A program made the translations under genes and the position numbers. From contig OY856411.1 in NCBI GenBank assembly GCA_963693085.1, positions 70,049,001-70,113,000 on the forward strand: DNA of 64,000 bases, given 5' to 3'. Shown piece by piece: positions 1-11,439 of the stretch (the first letter of the stretch is position 1; every line of letters begins with the position of its first letter). A model generated the notes under the pieces. The model did not search any database. It was not told the DNA's origin and saw only the letters and a list, made by a program, of their open reading frames with translations. The stretch is from Alisma plantago-aquatica. Its lineage: Eukaryota > Streptophyta > Magnoliopsida > Alismatales > Alismataceae.

Positions 1-1248
1 AGGAAGCTGCATCTTGAAGTCCCCTTCCTTGACGCTTTGGAGGAGATGCCCACATACGCCAAGTTTCTCAAAGATCTAATAATGAAGAAAAGAAGGGGAG
101 GAAGGATAGAGACAGTGTACCTGGCCTCTACTTCCTCTGCCTTCGTAAAGCCCGGCTTGCCGACTAAGAGAAGGGATCCTGGAGCTTTCACAATCCCATT
201 CGCCATCGGGGACAATGTCGAGCGGAAGGGTCTAGCGGACTTGGGAGCAAGCATCAGCCTCACGCCCTTAAGTTTTGTGCAAAGGATGGGTTTGACCGAC
301 ATAGTTCGAACCAATATGCGGATTGAACTGGCAGATCACTCCTTCAAAAGACCTATTGGCATTATCGAAGATGTGCCGATTAGGGTCGGGGATTTCTTTA
401 TTCCTTGCGACATCATCGTCATCGACACAGCTGAAGATCCTAGATGTCCGATCATCTTCGGACGCCCTTTCTTGGCAACAGGGAGGGCGCTGATTGATGT
501 CTCTGAAGGGATAATCACCTTGAGGGTTGGAAACAGCCACATGGACTTCAAGATGAAGGAAATCATGAGAGGTCCATCCCTGTCTGAATCGGCCTGTTTT
601 GCGGATAGCTACAATAAATTCTGTGAGGAAATAGAGGAGGATATCCGGACAGTGGATCCTCTCGTGAGAGCAATAAGCTATCAGGATCTTGACTTCGAAA
701 ATCCCGAGGTCGTGAAGCATCTCGACATTTTCAACCTTTCTGACAAAGACTTACAAGAAGAAGAGGAGGAGGTGAACTCTGCGAAGTATGCCTCCCTTGA
801 AGGAGAACCTCAGGAGGAGACACCCAGAGCAAAGATGGATTTAAAAGCATTACCTGAGGGACTGAAGTACAAATTTTTAGATGAAGAACAGAGGAACCCA
901 GTCATCATAAATGCAGATCTTTCAAGCAATCAGCTAGATCGGCTCCTTGAGGAATTAAGACTCCACAGGGGGGCTATAGGATATTCCGTAGACGATATCA
1001 AAGGCCTTAGCCCCGCCCTTTGCATGCATCACATCAACTTGGATGAGTCTGCCAAGCCCCTGGCCCAACCCCAGAGGAAGATGAATCAGATGCTCAAGGA
1101 GGTCGTCAAGAAAGAGGTAATAAAGCTTAGGGACGCGGGGATCATTTACCCAATTAGCGACAGCAACTGGGTAAGCCCGATCCACGTAGTACCCAAGAAA
1201 GGCAGAATGACTGTGGTTAAGGGTGAGAGGGCGACGAGGTGGCGGTAA
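1..1248 (+). pseudogene. Athila-type gypsy polyprotein, protease and start of reverse transcriptase (5' part cut by window)
   Basis: The reading frame is open from base 1, so the ATG at 37 is internal and the gag part lies outside the window. Counting from that ATG, residues 50-160 form a retroviral-type aspartic protease. The active-site motif is LADLGAS (Asp at about residue 68), the DLGAS form common in plant Athila/Tat elements, followed by the IIFGRPFLATGRALID strand. An acidic linker follows (about 240-290). From about residue 295 the reverse transcriptase begins, with GLSPALCMHHI, LRDAGIIYPISDSNWVSPIHVVPKKG. The frame then runs into a stop at 1246-1248, while the next RT motif continues in another frame from about 1227. 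I infer a single-base loss or equivalent indel near 1222-1240, so the polyprotein is broken here. The protease should cut the Gag-Pol precursor inside the particle; that role is family knowledge, not shown here. Confidence 0.93.
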
Positions 1249-3812
1249 GGACCGTCACCGGTTGGCGAATGTGCATTGATTACCGAAAGCTAAATCAGGC
1301 TACAAAAAAGGATCATTTTCTGCTACCTTTTATTGACCAAGTTCTTGAAAGATTAGTGCATCACGATTATTTTTGTTTTCTTGATGGCTTTTTAGGATTT
1401 TACCAGGTACCCATCTTACCCGACGACCAAGAGAAAACGATGTTCACCTGCCTTTACGGCACTTATGCCTTTAGAAGGATGCCCTTCGGACTCTGCAACG
1501 CCCCCGCCACCTTTCAAAGATGCATGATATCAATGTTCTCAGATTTTCTAGAAGACATCGTGGAAGTTTTCATGGACGACTTCTCCATCTATGGAGAGGA
1601 CTTCGATAGCTGTCTGAAGAATCTGTCGTTAGTACTTCAAAGGTGCGAGAAAAACAGCCTGGTCCTGAACTGGGAAAAATGTCATTTCATGGTGCGGGAA
1701 GGCATCGTTCTAGGGCATAAGATCTCAAGGCATGGGATCGAGGTGGATACCAGCAAAATCGAAGCTATATCTAAGCTTCCTCCACCAAATTCCATCACGG
1801 GGATAAGAAGCTTTCTCGAGCACGCCGGATATTACCGAAGATTCATCAAGGACTTCTCAAAGATTTCCAAACCATTGTCCAATCTTCTAGTGAAAGATGC
1901 TGAATTTGTTTTCTCTAACGATTGTCTCAGTGCTTTTCAGGCCCTGAAAAATGCTTTAGTATCACCACCTATCCTTCAAGCGCCAGATTGGGGTTTGCCC
2001 TTTGAGCTAATGTGCGACGCTAGCGACTACGCAGTGGGAGCGGTCCTGGGGCAAAAGAAAGATAAAAAGCACCATGTGATTTGCTACGCTAGTCGCACGT
2101 TCGACGAAGCACAGGTAAACTACACAACCACCGAGAAGGAAATGCTCGCGATCGTCTTCGCATTTGACAAGTTCAGGTCGTATCTTGTCGGATCAAAGGT
2201 CAAAGTATACACAGATCATGGGGCGATAAAATACTTAATGCAAAAGAAAGACGCAAAGCCCAGATTGTTGAGATGGGCCTTGTTGCTCCAAGAGTTCGAT
2301 CATGAAATCATCGACAAGAAGGGCGCGGAAAATGTGGTCGCAGACCATCTATCGAGGATAGTGGCTGAGAGACAGAGAGGGCCACAAATCGACGACGACT
2401 TTGCCGACGAAGCTCTTATGATGGCTGAAGCTCAAGAAGAAGGTTTGCCCTGGTTTGCAGACATCTGCAATTTCCTTGCTTGTGGAGCGCTGCCTCCTGA
2501 CATCACCTACAATAAAAAGAAGAAGCTATTCGCGGATGCCAAGAATTATTACTGGGATGATCCTCTCCTGTTCAGAAGATGCGCAGACAACTTATACAGG
2601 AGGTGCATCCCGGAAGAGGAAACCACTGATATCCTGAAGGGATGCCACGCCTCCCCCTATGGTGGACACCTGGGTAGCGAAAGAACAGCGGCAAAAGTAC
2701 TACAATCAGGTTTCTACTGGCCCTCCTTATTTAAAGATGATGCACGATTTGTGAAGGTTTGCAAAGAGTGCCAGTCAACAGGAAATATAGGGCGGAGGAA
2801 TGAAATGTCGATGGCAAGCTGGATCGAAGTGGAAATATTTGACGTTTGGGGGATTGATTACATGGGGCCGTTTCCCCCATCCCAGGGGTATCAATACATA
2901 CTAGTGGCAGTAGATTATGTGTCGAAGTGGGTAGAGGCGGTAGCCACCCAAACATGCGATGCCAAGTCGGTTATCAAGCTTTTTGAGAAGACCATCTTTC
3001 CCCGTTTCGGTATACCGTGCACCGTAATAAGCGATGACGGGTCACACTTTGGAGAAAGGCAGTTCGAAGCGCTCCTACGCAAGTATGGAGTAAAACATAA
3101 GATCGCTACGCCCTACCACCCACAGACGTCGGGGCAGGTAGAGGTCTCAAACAGACAGATCAAGCGGATCTTAGAAAAGACTGTCAGCCACACGCGGAAG
3201 GACTGGTCTATGAAACTTGACGACGCATTATGGGCCTACCGTACTGCTTACAAGATGCCCATTGGAACCACCCCCTACCGTCTTATATACGGAAAATCCT
3301 GCCATCTGCCTTTGGAACTAGAACACAAGGCCCTTTGGGAGATCAAGTTCCTAAATATGGATCTAGACAAAGCAGGAGAAAAGATGTTTTTACAGCTTCA
3401 AGAGCTCGAAGAGCTGAGGATTCACGCCTACGAGAATGCAAGGATCTACAAGGAAAGAACAAAAATGTGGCATGATGCCCACCTTAGGAGAAAGGATGTG
3501 AGCGAAGGGGATAAGGTCTTGTTATTCAAGTCCTCCATCCGTCTTTTTCCTGGGAAATTACATACAAGATGGTCGGGACCGTTTTCTGTGGCAAAGATAT
3601 ACCCATCAGGAATGATGGAGCTCCGCGACAAGGATGACCCGACTAAGATCTTCAAGGTGAACGGGCACAGAGTGAAAAGGTTTTATGAGGACGAAGCTTT
3701 TGTCAGGAAAGCAGAGATTGACTTACTGGATGTGGGTACAACCGAAGAGTCTACACCGGTCGAGCTGGCGACGAAAACTTCAGCGCTCCTCGGGAGGCGG
3801 CCTGAGTCATAG
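1239..3812 (+). pseudogene. Athila-type gypsy pol: reverse transcriptase, RNase H, integrase
   Basis: This is the downstream part of the polyprotein, open for 857 codons. It opens with a GTG that is only a frame boundary, not a real start. RT runs to about residue 220, with [15 protein letters not shown] and the catalytic FMDD at 111-114. RNase H spans about 250-373, with Asp260 in CDAS, TTEKEML near 299 and Asp326 in YTDH, ending at ADHLSRI. The integrase zinc finger is His470, His477, Cys508, Cys511. The integrase core has Asp540 (WGIDYMGPF), Asp599 (ISDDG) and Glu635 (GQVEVSNR), a D,D(35)E spacing. The C-terminal part includes [13 protein letters not shown]. The stretch between RNase H and integrase ([10 protein letters not shown]..., no second RNase H) fits the Athila lineage rather than Tat/Ogre. 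All key catalytic residues are present, so apart from the upstream frameshift this is a young copy. Stop at 3810-3812. Confidence 0.95.
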
Positions 3813-4231
3813 ATTAGGATACATTTGTTTTCTTTGTAAAAATAACCATTATGGACTGTAATAAGGCCCAAGTCAGTACATGCGCACGTGTGCTGACTCT
3901 TTTTGTTTTATGGGCCGTCGCTGTGTTTTGCAGAGCATTTAGGAGTAATACCATCTGAGGTAGGAGATCCTTCTCTATACCAATGATGTTTTACCCTGCA
4001 ATGGCCTTTTTCTTCACGCAGGTTTAGTTTTGGCCTTTTGACCGCCAGCTTTTCTACCGTGTCGACCAGCTGGGCGCAGAACCGCTTGTATCAGGCAGCC
4101 TCGCCCCGGGCGTCACAAGGGCAGCGGATGACCCTTGGACTGGCCGATGGGACTTCGCGTCTCGGGAATAGCGTGACTAAAACGCCCGACGCGCGCCATG
4201 TTTTGCACGTTTTACCCCCAGCTGGGTTCTC

Positions 4232-4240
4232 TATAAATAA
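4232..4240 (+). promoter_or_regulatory. TATA-like box in the post-pol region
   Basis: The sequence CTATAAATAAC here is identical in its core to the one in the 3' LTR at 6871-6881. It lies under a GC-rich upstream block, as the LTR box does. It may be an internal promoter for a lost third gene, or a remnant of an older LTR. Function is inferred only. Confidence 0.35.
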
Positions 4241-4349
4241 CGTGGAGGTTTCTTCGTGACAGGCTAACTATCATTTTCTCCCTTTTGCCACCGGAAACGC
4301 ATGCAGTGATCCTCCCCTTTTGCTCGTGTGTCGGCCATCTTGCCTTCGC

Positions 4350-4800
4350 CCTAGTATCGAGCGATGCCTCCTGAGAGCAAAGGTATAGCCCGACACGCCT
4401 TTTGCCCGGCACGTTATCTCTCGCCCGGCACAGGTTTTGTATCGTGTGGGGTGTATCGACCGGCTTGTTGTTTTCCTACCAAACGATATGGCTTGTCGCC
4501 CAATAGGCTCGTAGACCGACACGTTTATCGGCCGATAACCCTGTCGCCCGACGCCAGTATCTCTTATCGAGACGATTATCGGGTTCGCTTGACCTGCAGA
4601 TTTTCTATCGCCCGACATGCTTTCGCGCGTAACGCCGGTCGATGGCGTTTTCCCGATGTTTCGTATCGGGCGTCATGCTTCTCACGGAGATGTCATATTT
4701 TCACTTCATGTGACCTCGAATCGCCCGACACACCTGTGTCGGGCGTCGAGCCTTATCGCGCGACAACATCGTTTCGTCCGATCGCTTATCGCCCAATTTT
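4350..4800. repeat. Cluster of GCCCGACA / TGTCGGGC short palindromic motifs
   Basis: Many degenerate copies of GCCCGACAC and its complement, often joined to TATCG, occur here, for example around 4387, 4545, 4612, 4664 and 4722-4746. At 4722-4746 both orientations face each other (GCCCGACAC ... GTGTCGGGC). The same motif family fills the U3 and downstream part of the 3' LTR (6560-7340). The spacing is irregular, so this is not a simple tandem repeat. Confidence 0.6.
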
Positions 4801-4870
4801 AATAAGTTTTCTTTCTTTTCATCTTTTTTTTTTGCCTAACGGATGAATAAATAAATTTTAAATAACAGGT

Positions 4871-5071
4871 ATGGCTCGTATGGAGCAAACCACGTACCGC
4901 GCCAGCAAGCACGGCGCAGGGATCAACAACAACCGTCGGGCAGAAACGGCAACAACAATGGAAGGGAAGATTCCTCTTGATTTGGTAGCTCCAATAGCGA
5001 GTCGCCTAGCTATGAGTGCGGCAACCAAGGCCTCCGAACAAGTTCGAGGCACCCTGGTTCCGCCCTCTTAA
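4871..5071 (+). other. Small open frame of 66 codons, possible remnant of a third Athila gene
   Basis: An ATG at 4871 opens a 66-codon frame with an Ala/Arg/Thr-rich product that ends at 5071. It lies about 630 bases downstream of the TATA-like box at 4232 and is the first ATG after an AT-rich stretch. I recognise no domain, signal peptide or membrane segment. It could be the residue of an env-like or extra gene, or chance. Confidence 0.2.
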
Positions 5072-5301
5072 GGGAGAGGGCCCACCCTGACTACACACTC
5101 CTGGGAACTAAACTAGGGACGGATAATCAATCCCTTTGTTTATGTTAACAACAGAGATGTGAAGAAAAGGGGGGCCATAAGTGAATTTTGAGGGTTTCGC
5201 TCCAGCTCAACCGCTACATCGCCAAAGCAAACCCACTAGACAACCTCCCAATGGCATGCTGCAACTTCACAGGAGCATTTTGTAGCACATCAGAAAGCTA
5301 A

Positions 5302-5390
5302 CCCTCACTGGCTAAGCTTTACCTCACTTTTGCTTTCTTCTCTACTCTGGGACAGAGTAGAAAGTAAGTTTGGGGGTATGCCAGTGAGGG
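5302..5390. repeat. Nested inverted repeats enclosing a polypurine-like tract
   Basis: A perfect 10-base inverted repeat (CCCTCACTGG at 5302-5311, CCAGTGAGGG at 5381-5390) encloses a perfect 9-base inverted repeat with a 3-base spacer (TCTACTCTG at 5341-5349, CAGAGTAGA at 5353-5361). Between the inner repeat and the outer right arm lies AAGTTTGGGGG (5366-5376), almost the same as the polypurine tract next to the 3' LTR. Read as RNA or single-stranded DNA this could fold into one long hairpin. Confidence 0.7.
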
Positions 5391-6336
5391 AGGTATAAAA
5401 TTTTATCACTTCAAGCTTTCTACGATATTCATTCTCTTTTACCTGATGTGCTTTTACAACTTCCTGTATATCTGATGTACGCATGCATGTCATATAAAAA
5501 TTTACAAAAATCTTTCCTTTGCAAATTTCTGCCCCTATGCATATGTACAAAGTTGCTATAATAATAAAAACCTGTTGTGACTTCTTGCAAAGTTTACTTT
5601 CTGTATATTTAACGAGTTACAAGTTCTGTCATATCTTTCTGATAATGTTGTCTCAAACAAACAAAAGATTGTGCCTTGCCATCCAAAAATTTTCGAAAAA
5701 TAATAATCTCGCAAACAGCTAAGAGACGAGTATGGAGAAGGAAAAAGCTGCCCAAACAGCAGATATCTCTTTTGTTTTCCCTTACCCAGCAAAAATCCCA
5801 AAAAGAGAAAGAAGCCTTATGAGCGTGAATAAAAGTATGAGAGTTGTGCCCAATAAAAGAAAAGAAAAAAATATATATACACCCTTGTTTTCCAAAAGTA
5901 CCCATCTTTAGGCATGGTAGATCTGGGGCAGTGGTACGTAGGATGTGAAATCACTGCTCTAAAGCCAACTGGCTTGGACTGCAGGGACCACTTGCCCGTT
6001 AACGGACCCTTACCTGGATGGACTGACGGGAAACAAGAAGAAAAACCCAAAAAGCCTTAGCCTACCCTATACACAACTTTCTGCCCTTAAAATAAAGTTG
6101 TTTGGTGTGGAAGCTAACTTCGGAATCATACACCAAAGTCTCGCTGAAGCTGTGGGGAAGAAACATTTTACTTAAATAATAAGGTAAGTAGGGCAAGGTC
6201 TTTTGTTCGCTTTAAAACAGCATTACCTCCAAGACATCGCAAATCTTGTGCTACCCTTTAGCCTTAAAGTTTTGCTGTGCAAGAAGAAGCAACACATAGT
6301 CTAGTTTAAATATTGATTGAGGACAATCAAAAAGCT

Positions 6337-6349
6337 AAGTTTGGGGGAG
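6337..6349 (+). other. Polypurine tract of the Athila element
   Basis: AAGTTTGGGGGAG lies one base before the TGATAACACC that I take as the LTR start. This is the expected position for the plus-strand primer of reverse transcription. Short stem-loops precede it (CAACTTT/AAAGTTG around 6073-6105 and a TTTGGTGT/ACACCAAA pair around 6109-6137). Confidence 0.8.
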
Positions 6350-6350
6350 T

Positions 6351-8183
6351 TGATAACACCAAATTTTGTGACGTTTTTGCCCTTTATTCTGTTATCAAAA
6401 CTACCCTTTTCTGCTATTTTCCTCTATTTTATTAGCATTTTCGCAATAATTGGCCAAGCAACGCTCTTATTCCAATTTTTCCTATCTTCTACAGAGTTTT
6501 CCTCATTTTTGTGCAATAAGGCCGATTACGGCCCACAATAAGTCTAAGCCCGTCTCGACCTTCCTGACGCCCGATACAACCCAGCCCGATAGGGGCTGGG
6601 CGACACAAGAATGATCGACGGAGAAGGGCACCTTGCGAAAGGGGCGTGCCGGCCGACACACCTTCTACCCGACAGGGAGCCAAAGCCGCATCGACGACCC
6701 AGCTCGTCGAGCGACACGACCACCCACCGGCAGGCGTGCCACCCACCACGTGACCAATAGCCAGCACCTCGCGCCGAGATATGCCTGTATCGGCCATCCA
6801 CATCCATCGACCGACGTATAAGGGAGCTACATGGCGCTTCGAGCACCATGTTTTCTCATCAACCGGCTGACTATAAATAACAGCTACAGGAAGCCGAAAA
6901 GACAGGTTGGATAGGTCGGGACGGCTGCCCAGTTCACAGTTCGGACAGTCGGGGACTTGAGCTATCTGCGAGAGAAGTGCGAGAGCAACCGTATCGTGCC
7001 CCAGTGCTCGTACCGGGCGACACTAGGTGAGCTCTTCCTCATCCCGAGAGGGAGGGGATCGGTTCACCTAGGACTGTACCGGACGACACTGAGGGCCGAT
7101 ATCGGCCGACGTAGATACGCGACATGAGTACCTGACAATAATGCCCGACAGTAGTATATGTAAATCCTTGGCCGACACGATACCGAAACCGATACGCTCT
7201 CCCCGTCAGGCGTGCCGCCTGAGAGGGTGTGCCGCCCGACATGAGCGTATCGGCCAGGGTCTTTGAACGATATAGTCGTCCGGCAGGCGTGTCGTTCGAG
7301 AGTTCGTGCCGCCCGACACGGCTGTACCGGGATAGGTCCCTGGGCGGTATCGGGCTGGGAGTAGTAGTAGTCTGTCGCCCTTCTACATCAAGAAGGCGAT
7401 CTCTATCTTTAATTCTGTTATTTAAATTCTTTACTTCAACATTGTATTAAGACCCTTAATTGCTTATGGAAATAGAAATGCTTAATTGCTATTTGTTTAA
7501 TGCTTGGTGCCTTATGATTGGGTAACTGATGTGTTAGATATCTCAACTCTAGCTTGCATGTTTTGGATCGCGTTTCGCTTAGCTACCGAATCGTCTTTCC
7601 CGTCGCAACTACTTCGAGAGTTGGGTTGTGGCTCTAGTGTTCAGTCTGGTTCTGGAGTACGAGAGTTCCCGGAACGGAGTTGTTTTAGTATCATTCCACT
7701 CTAACTTGATCCCAGCAACCTCGAGAGGGGTGTTGATGCTTGGTTAGAGGCACCCTCTCTGAGAGGAGGGGTGCAGGGTGATACTGCTACCGATTGTCTT
7801 ACTGAAGTCTTATCCCTTGCATTACGCCTTAAACTGCAGTTTATCTTTCTATTTTCTGTTGCATGAAAATTCCTAAAAACTACTAAATGACAAAATATTA
7901 ATCTTTCTTGTAGCTCCAGTTGGAGATAGTTTTCTTTGATTTAATCGTGACATCTCGTTGTTCCCTTCGGGGAATTCTAATATCTCTTTATACCCACCGG
8001 AGTGTAGAGTGTCGATTCAGAGTCGTCAACACAACCCACCTTGTCCCTGTGTTCGACCCCGTATGACTACTTCGACCCTGTAAACAAAGTTGCGGGGGCC
8101 TAGAAGGATTCGGGTTATAAATGCGAAGGCTCGACTACCGCAAATACGCCTCCAATTTTAGGACGCGCGATTTAGGCCGGTCA
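6351..8183 (+). mobile_element. 3' LTR of the Athila-type element
   Basis: The LTR starts with TGATAACACC directly after the polypurine tract. The right end is not certain: a CA at 8182-8183 is the best candidate and would give about 1.83 kb, but any end between roughly 8140 and 8190 is possible because the 5' LTR and its target duplication are outside the window. Contents in order are an AT-rich U3 start, a GC-rich block with GCCCGACA-type palindromes (6560-7340), a TATA box at 6872-6880, and a U5-like end with CCTGTGTTCGACCCCGTATG, wording typical of Athila-type LTR ends. Confidence 0.75.
6872..6880 (+). promoter_or_regulatory. LTR TATA box
   Basis: TATAAATAA lies about 520 bases into the LTR, after a GC-rich U3 block. 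The transcription start of the element is expected about 30 bases downstream. The position is inferred from the motif alone. Confidence 0.55.
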
Positions 8184-10929
8184 GCTATGAATCATGAAAA
8201 ATCTGTAATTCTCATCCACTGTTTTAAGTTATGAGGACTTTGGGTTGTTGGATTTATATCCATCCCTTTTGTATGCTTTTGAGTATGGGGTGTCCCCCTA
8301 CATTCTGGATTGTTCTACTTGGGGATGATTATGAAAGCCTTGCTACTTTATGTCTACAAGCCTTGCAACTTTGTATCTATTTTTTTATGAGGCTTTCTGT
8401 TTAGGGCACTATTTTGATGGCTATTGGCCTTTTATTTTCCCCCTTTTAAGTAAATCTACCTTATAGTCTAATGGTTTCTTCATTATTATTTTTCTATTCT
8501 GAGTCCTATGTGCAGATTGTTTCAATTGCTGCCTTCATTTCTTATTTTTTCAAGTTAGTTTGAAGTCCCAAAAAGGTATCATGTTCTTTGATGGAAAGTG
8601 TGGCACAATAAGCTGTTGTCCATTTATTCCATCCAAAGTGTATTACCCATTGAATTTTTAAGATCTACAACAAGACGATGCGTAGGATACTTATGCTTAT
8701 GCCTTGATGAAAAAATGGGAATACTTTGCCAAGAGTTGGGATGTTTATATACATGATTTTGGGGTAGAAGTACAAGCAACACCCAAGGGAGTCCTCCTTT
8801 GCATCGGTGATGCAGTTCAAAAAACAAGTTGTGGGGTTTCCCTTTTGTGATGATTTCCTCAAAGATGCACAATTATGTTAGGATATTCAACCCCTAGATA
8901 TGCTTATTTGTGACACAAATTTTGTTGCTAATTGGAAAAAATTAGGTCTAGAAAATGGTTAAAAGATAAAAGTTCGATTATGCAACTTCCCAGACTCACT
9001 GATCACATCTAAGAGTTTAAAAAAGCTGACTCTATTGGTAATCTTGCTACTAGGTTTAAATGTAGTACCTTCATATTAATTATTATTTATGGCTATATAA
9101 TTGTAGATAGGTTATTATTTGTTTCTGTGACGATAGTCAAAGTTAGCACAGTGAATCCTTTAGTACCCCACTTATGAAGTATAGATTGTTTGGTAAAAAG
9201 TGCAACACATTCTTTGTTGTCCAGTGCTCTGATTGATTGTTTGGAATTATGGCTATGAGATCCATACAACAATCCCTGATATAGTATATGATGATATCTC
9301 CTACCATTTAGTCAATTCTCCTTGTCTTCTGCATAGAAGACATCTATACAAAAATCCATGATATGTCTCTGCTTAACATGTCCATCTTCTCAAAGATAGG
9401 AACAAGGTAAGAGGTGAGATGACCCCAACAAACATCAATTGATGGCTGTTGTCACCACTCCTACGGTTGCCATTGGAGGGGTGATTTTGGTTTGGTTGAC
9501 CATTCAGATTGCTTGCAAACCTTGTCTTGATGTTGGAATGGAGGCCATCAGTCACTCCCTCAATCATGATATGATATGAACTCAATCAGCGGTCCTACTG
9601 ATCTTTGTCAACCATTCCTTTAAACTCCTATCGATGTATTTGTGCCTTATGCCCTCAACACAACCAAGGTTGTGTGAAATGAAAATGCTTAACAGAAGAA
9701 CCATTAGATTAGTGTTCAGAAATAGAGTGGTTAATGAAGATAGAGGTTGTAGGAAAATGAATACAAAAAGATAATCTAAAACTGAATGGATTAAAGGGTT
9801 TCAAGGTTAATAAAAAACTCAGTTTGTTTGCTATTTTTTTGGTTTGTGAAGATTGAGATGTTTCTATGATCGTATTTTCACTTTATTTGGATGCAATTTT
9901 ACGTTGGGGTTGTTTGTTTTTATCCAAACATGAAGTTGAGATATGAGCATGCCCAATGATATTTAGGGGAAGTGTGTCATTGTGTTGGTCTACCTATTTG
10001 ACTAAATGAAGATATGCATAGAAACCTGTCTAACAAAGGATTGGATGGTGTCAAGGTGGACATGCATAACACCATTGAGACCCTCAGACCTAGCCACGGT
10101 GGTAGGATGAAGTTGATCAGGTTGTTCCAAATAGCAGTGAGGTAGTTTGTGATGAAAAATTTCAGGGACAACAACCTGATCTACTACATGAGCCACAATT
10201 TTGACTACATCTTTAGGCATGGTGAACATTAAATGGTGTTTCTAGCTTGCTTATTACTGATTTTTGGAAGCTATTTTTCTAATTCTTTTGTTTATTGAAA
10301 CTCAAAGATGAGCATCATCGCCAGGGCTTCTGAGGACCTCATGTTACATGACCCGACATTAGAGACGTTTCACATTGCATTGGTTTCTTTCATCAAGATT
10401 CTTTTGGGGAATGATGTAGTGCCTATATGGGACATGTTCCAATTAAGTGTCTTGGTCCTAATATCTTAACTTCAAAACTAGTTACTCTTTCCTTAAACTT
10501 TACATATGACTTTCTGGTTTGTTATTTGCAAAATGTTTCTACAACACATGTAAATGTGTAAGTATTTCATGTTGGTTTCTCCATTGACCCTATCTGATGC
10601 ATCAATTATTTTACGTGACATAATTCCATCGTAGCTTGGTCGATACCAAAAAAAAAATGGCACTAAATTAAAGAAGAGGTGGTATCATATTAGTTGAAGA
10701 TACAAGCATTGGATTTCCTACAAATCATGAAAGCACAAGATGCACATGATAATGAGGCATATAGAGGCTGAAGTAAAAGGAGGTAGTCACAAGAAACATC
10801 AACATAACATACATGGTCATGAGGCATATAGAGGCTATTGTATACATGTATCTTTTTTTCCATTCATATTGTAGAACAGGGGCAAGGTTAGTGTCCTCAA
10901 ATGTATACTCATCATTTCAATATAAATGA
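8184..10929. other. AT-rich DNA with no recognised feature
   Basis: No frame gives a product I recognise. Frames on the minus strand at 8624-8872, 9373-9585 and 9977-10229 are short, have no codon signature, and are taken as chance. Around 8690-8870 the + strand reads as a broken protein-like stretch (WEYFAKSWDVYIHDFGVEVQ) that may be an old element fragment, but I cannot assign a family. Confidence 0.5.
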
Positions 10930-11421
10930 AAGTATTATTGTTGACATTACGAGAACATATTAATATGGATCAATTGATTTTTTTCTTTATGGAAAATGCT
11001 TTTGTATTAGAAAGTTACCAAATGAATGCATAATACGACTACAAATGTACGTGTAGGACATGATGTATTTCACTACAGACTAACTACATTTGCAATTGTA
11101 ACAATTGTTTTTTTTGCTACACACAAAATAAATACACAATTGTAATAAATGTTTTCCCCCCTACATATCATAGCTACATATACAATTGTAGTCAGATATT
11201 TAGCTACAATTAGAACTAAATATGTATGTGTAACGACATTTTTTAGCTACGTACGGGGTTACATATGAAATTGTATTTAGATGATTATCTGACTACATAT
11301 TTGAAAATTGTAGTAAAAGCAGTTAACTACATGGGTATTAATTTCATATGCTAAAGCTTTTAGCTACAAAATTTGGGGTTTTTACTACACTTTTTTTAGT
11401 TAAAGGCATTTTTTTGTAGTC
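10930..11421. repeat. Cluster of CTACA / TTGTAG motifs, CACTA-like subterminal repeats
   Basis: Over about 490 bases the motifs CTACA, TAGCTACA and AATTGTAG recur about every 30-50 bases in both orientations. The right edge is CATTTTTTTGTAGTC at about 11408-11421, one base away from the complement of a CACTA-type end (CACTACAAAAAAATG). This resembles the subterminal repeats of a non-autonomous CACTA element or MITE. I found no matching left end. Confidence 0.4.
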
Positions 11422-11439
11422 TACTCCTTAACTTCATAT

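Larger units (their letters stand above)
3813..6336 (+). other. Athila post-pol region between integrase and 3' LTR, no convincing gene
   Basis: In complete Athila elements this position can hold an envelope-like or other third gene. Here no frame gives a recognisable product. The stretch has three parts: about 3813-4230, moderately GC-rich and promoter-like; 4350-4800, dominated by short palindromic GCCCGACA/TGTCGGGC motifs; and 4800-6336, AT-rich with inverted repeats and a first polypurine-like tract. The longer open frames over 4364-4846 are Arg/Cys/Tyr-rich translations of the repeated motif and are not credited as genes. Confidence 0.7.

Noticed and set aside
4350..4800. CRISPR-like repeat array
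   Set aside because: The motifs are short, degenerate and irregularly spaced in both orientations inside a plant retroelement.
4364..4846. 160-codon open frame in the Athila post-pol region
   Set aside because: Its Arg/Cys/Tyr-rich product is a direct translation of the repeated GCCCGACA-type motif; several other frames over the same motif are open as well.
6489..6849. Minus-strand open frames in the 3' LTR
   Set aside because: They are overlapping frames caused by the GC-rich palindromic motif of the LTR, with no recognisable product.
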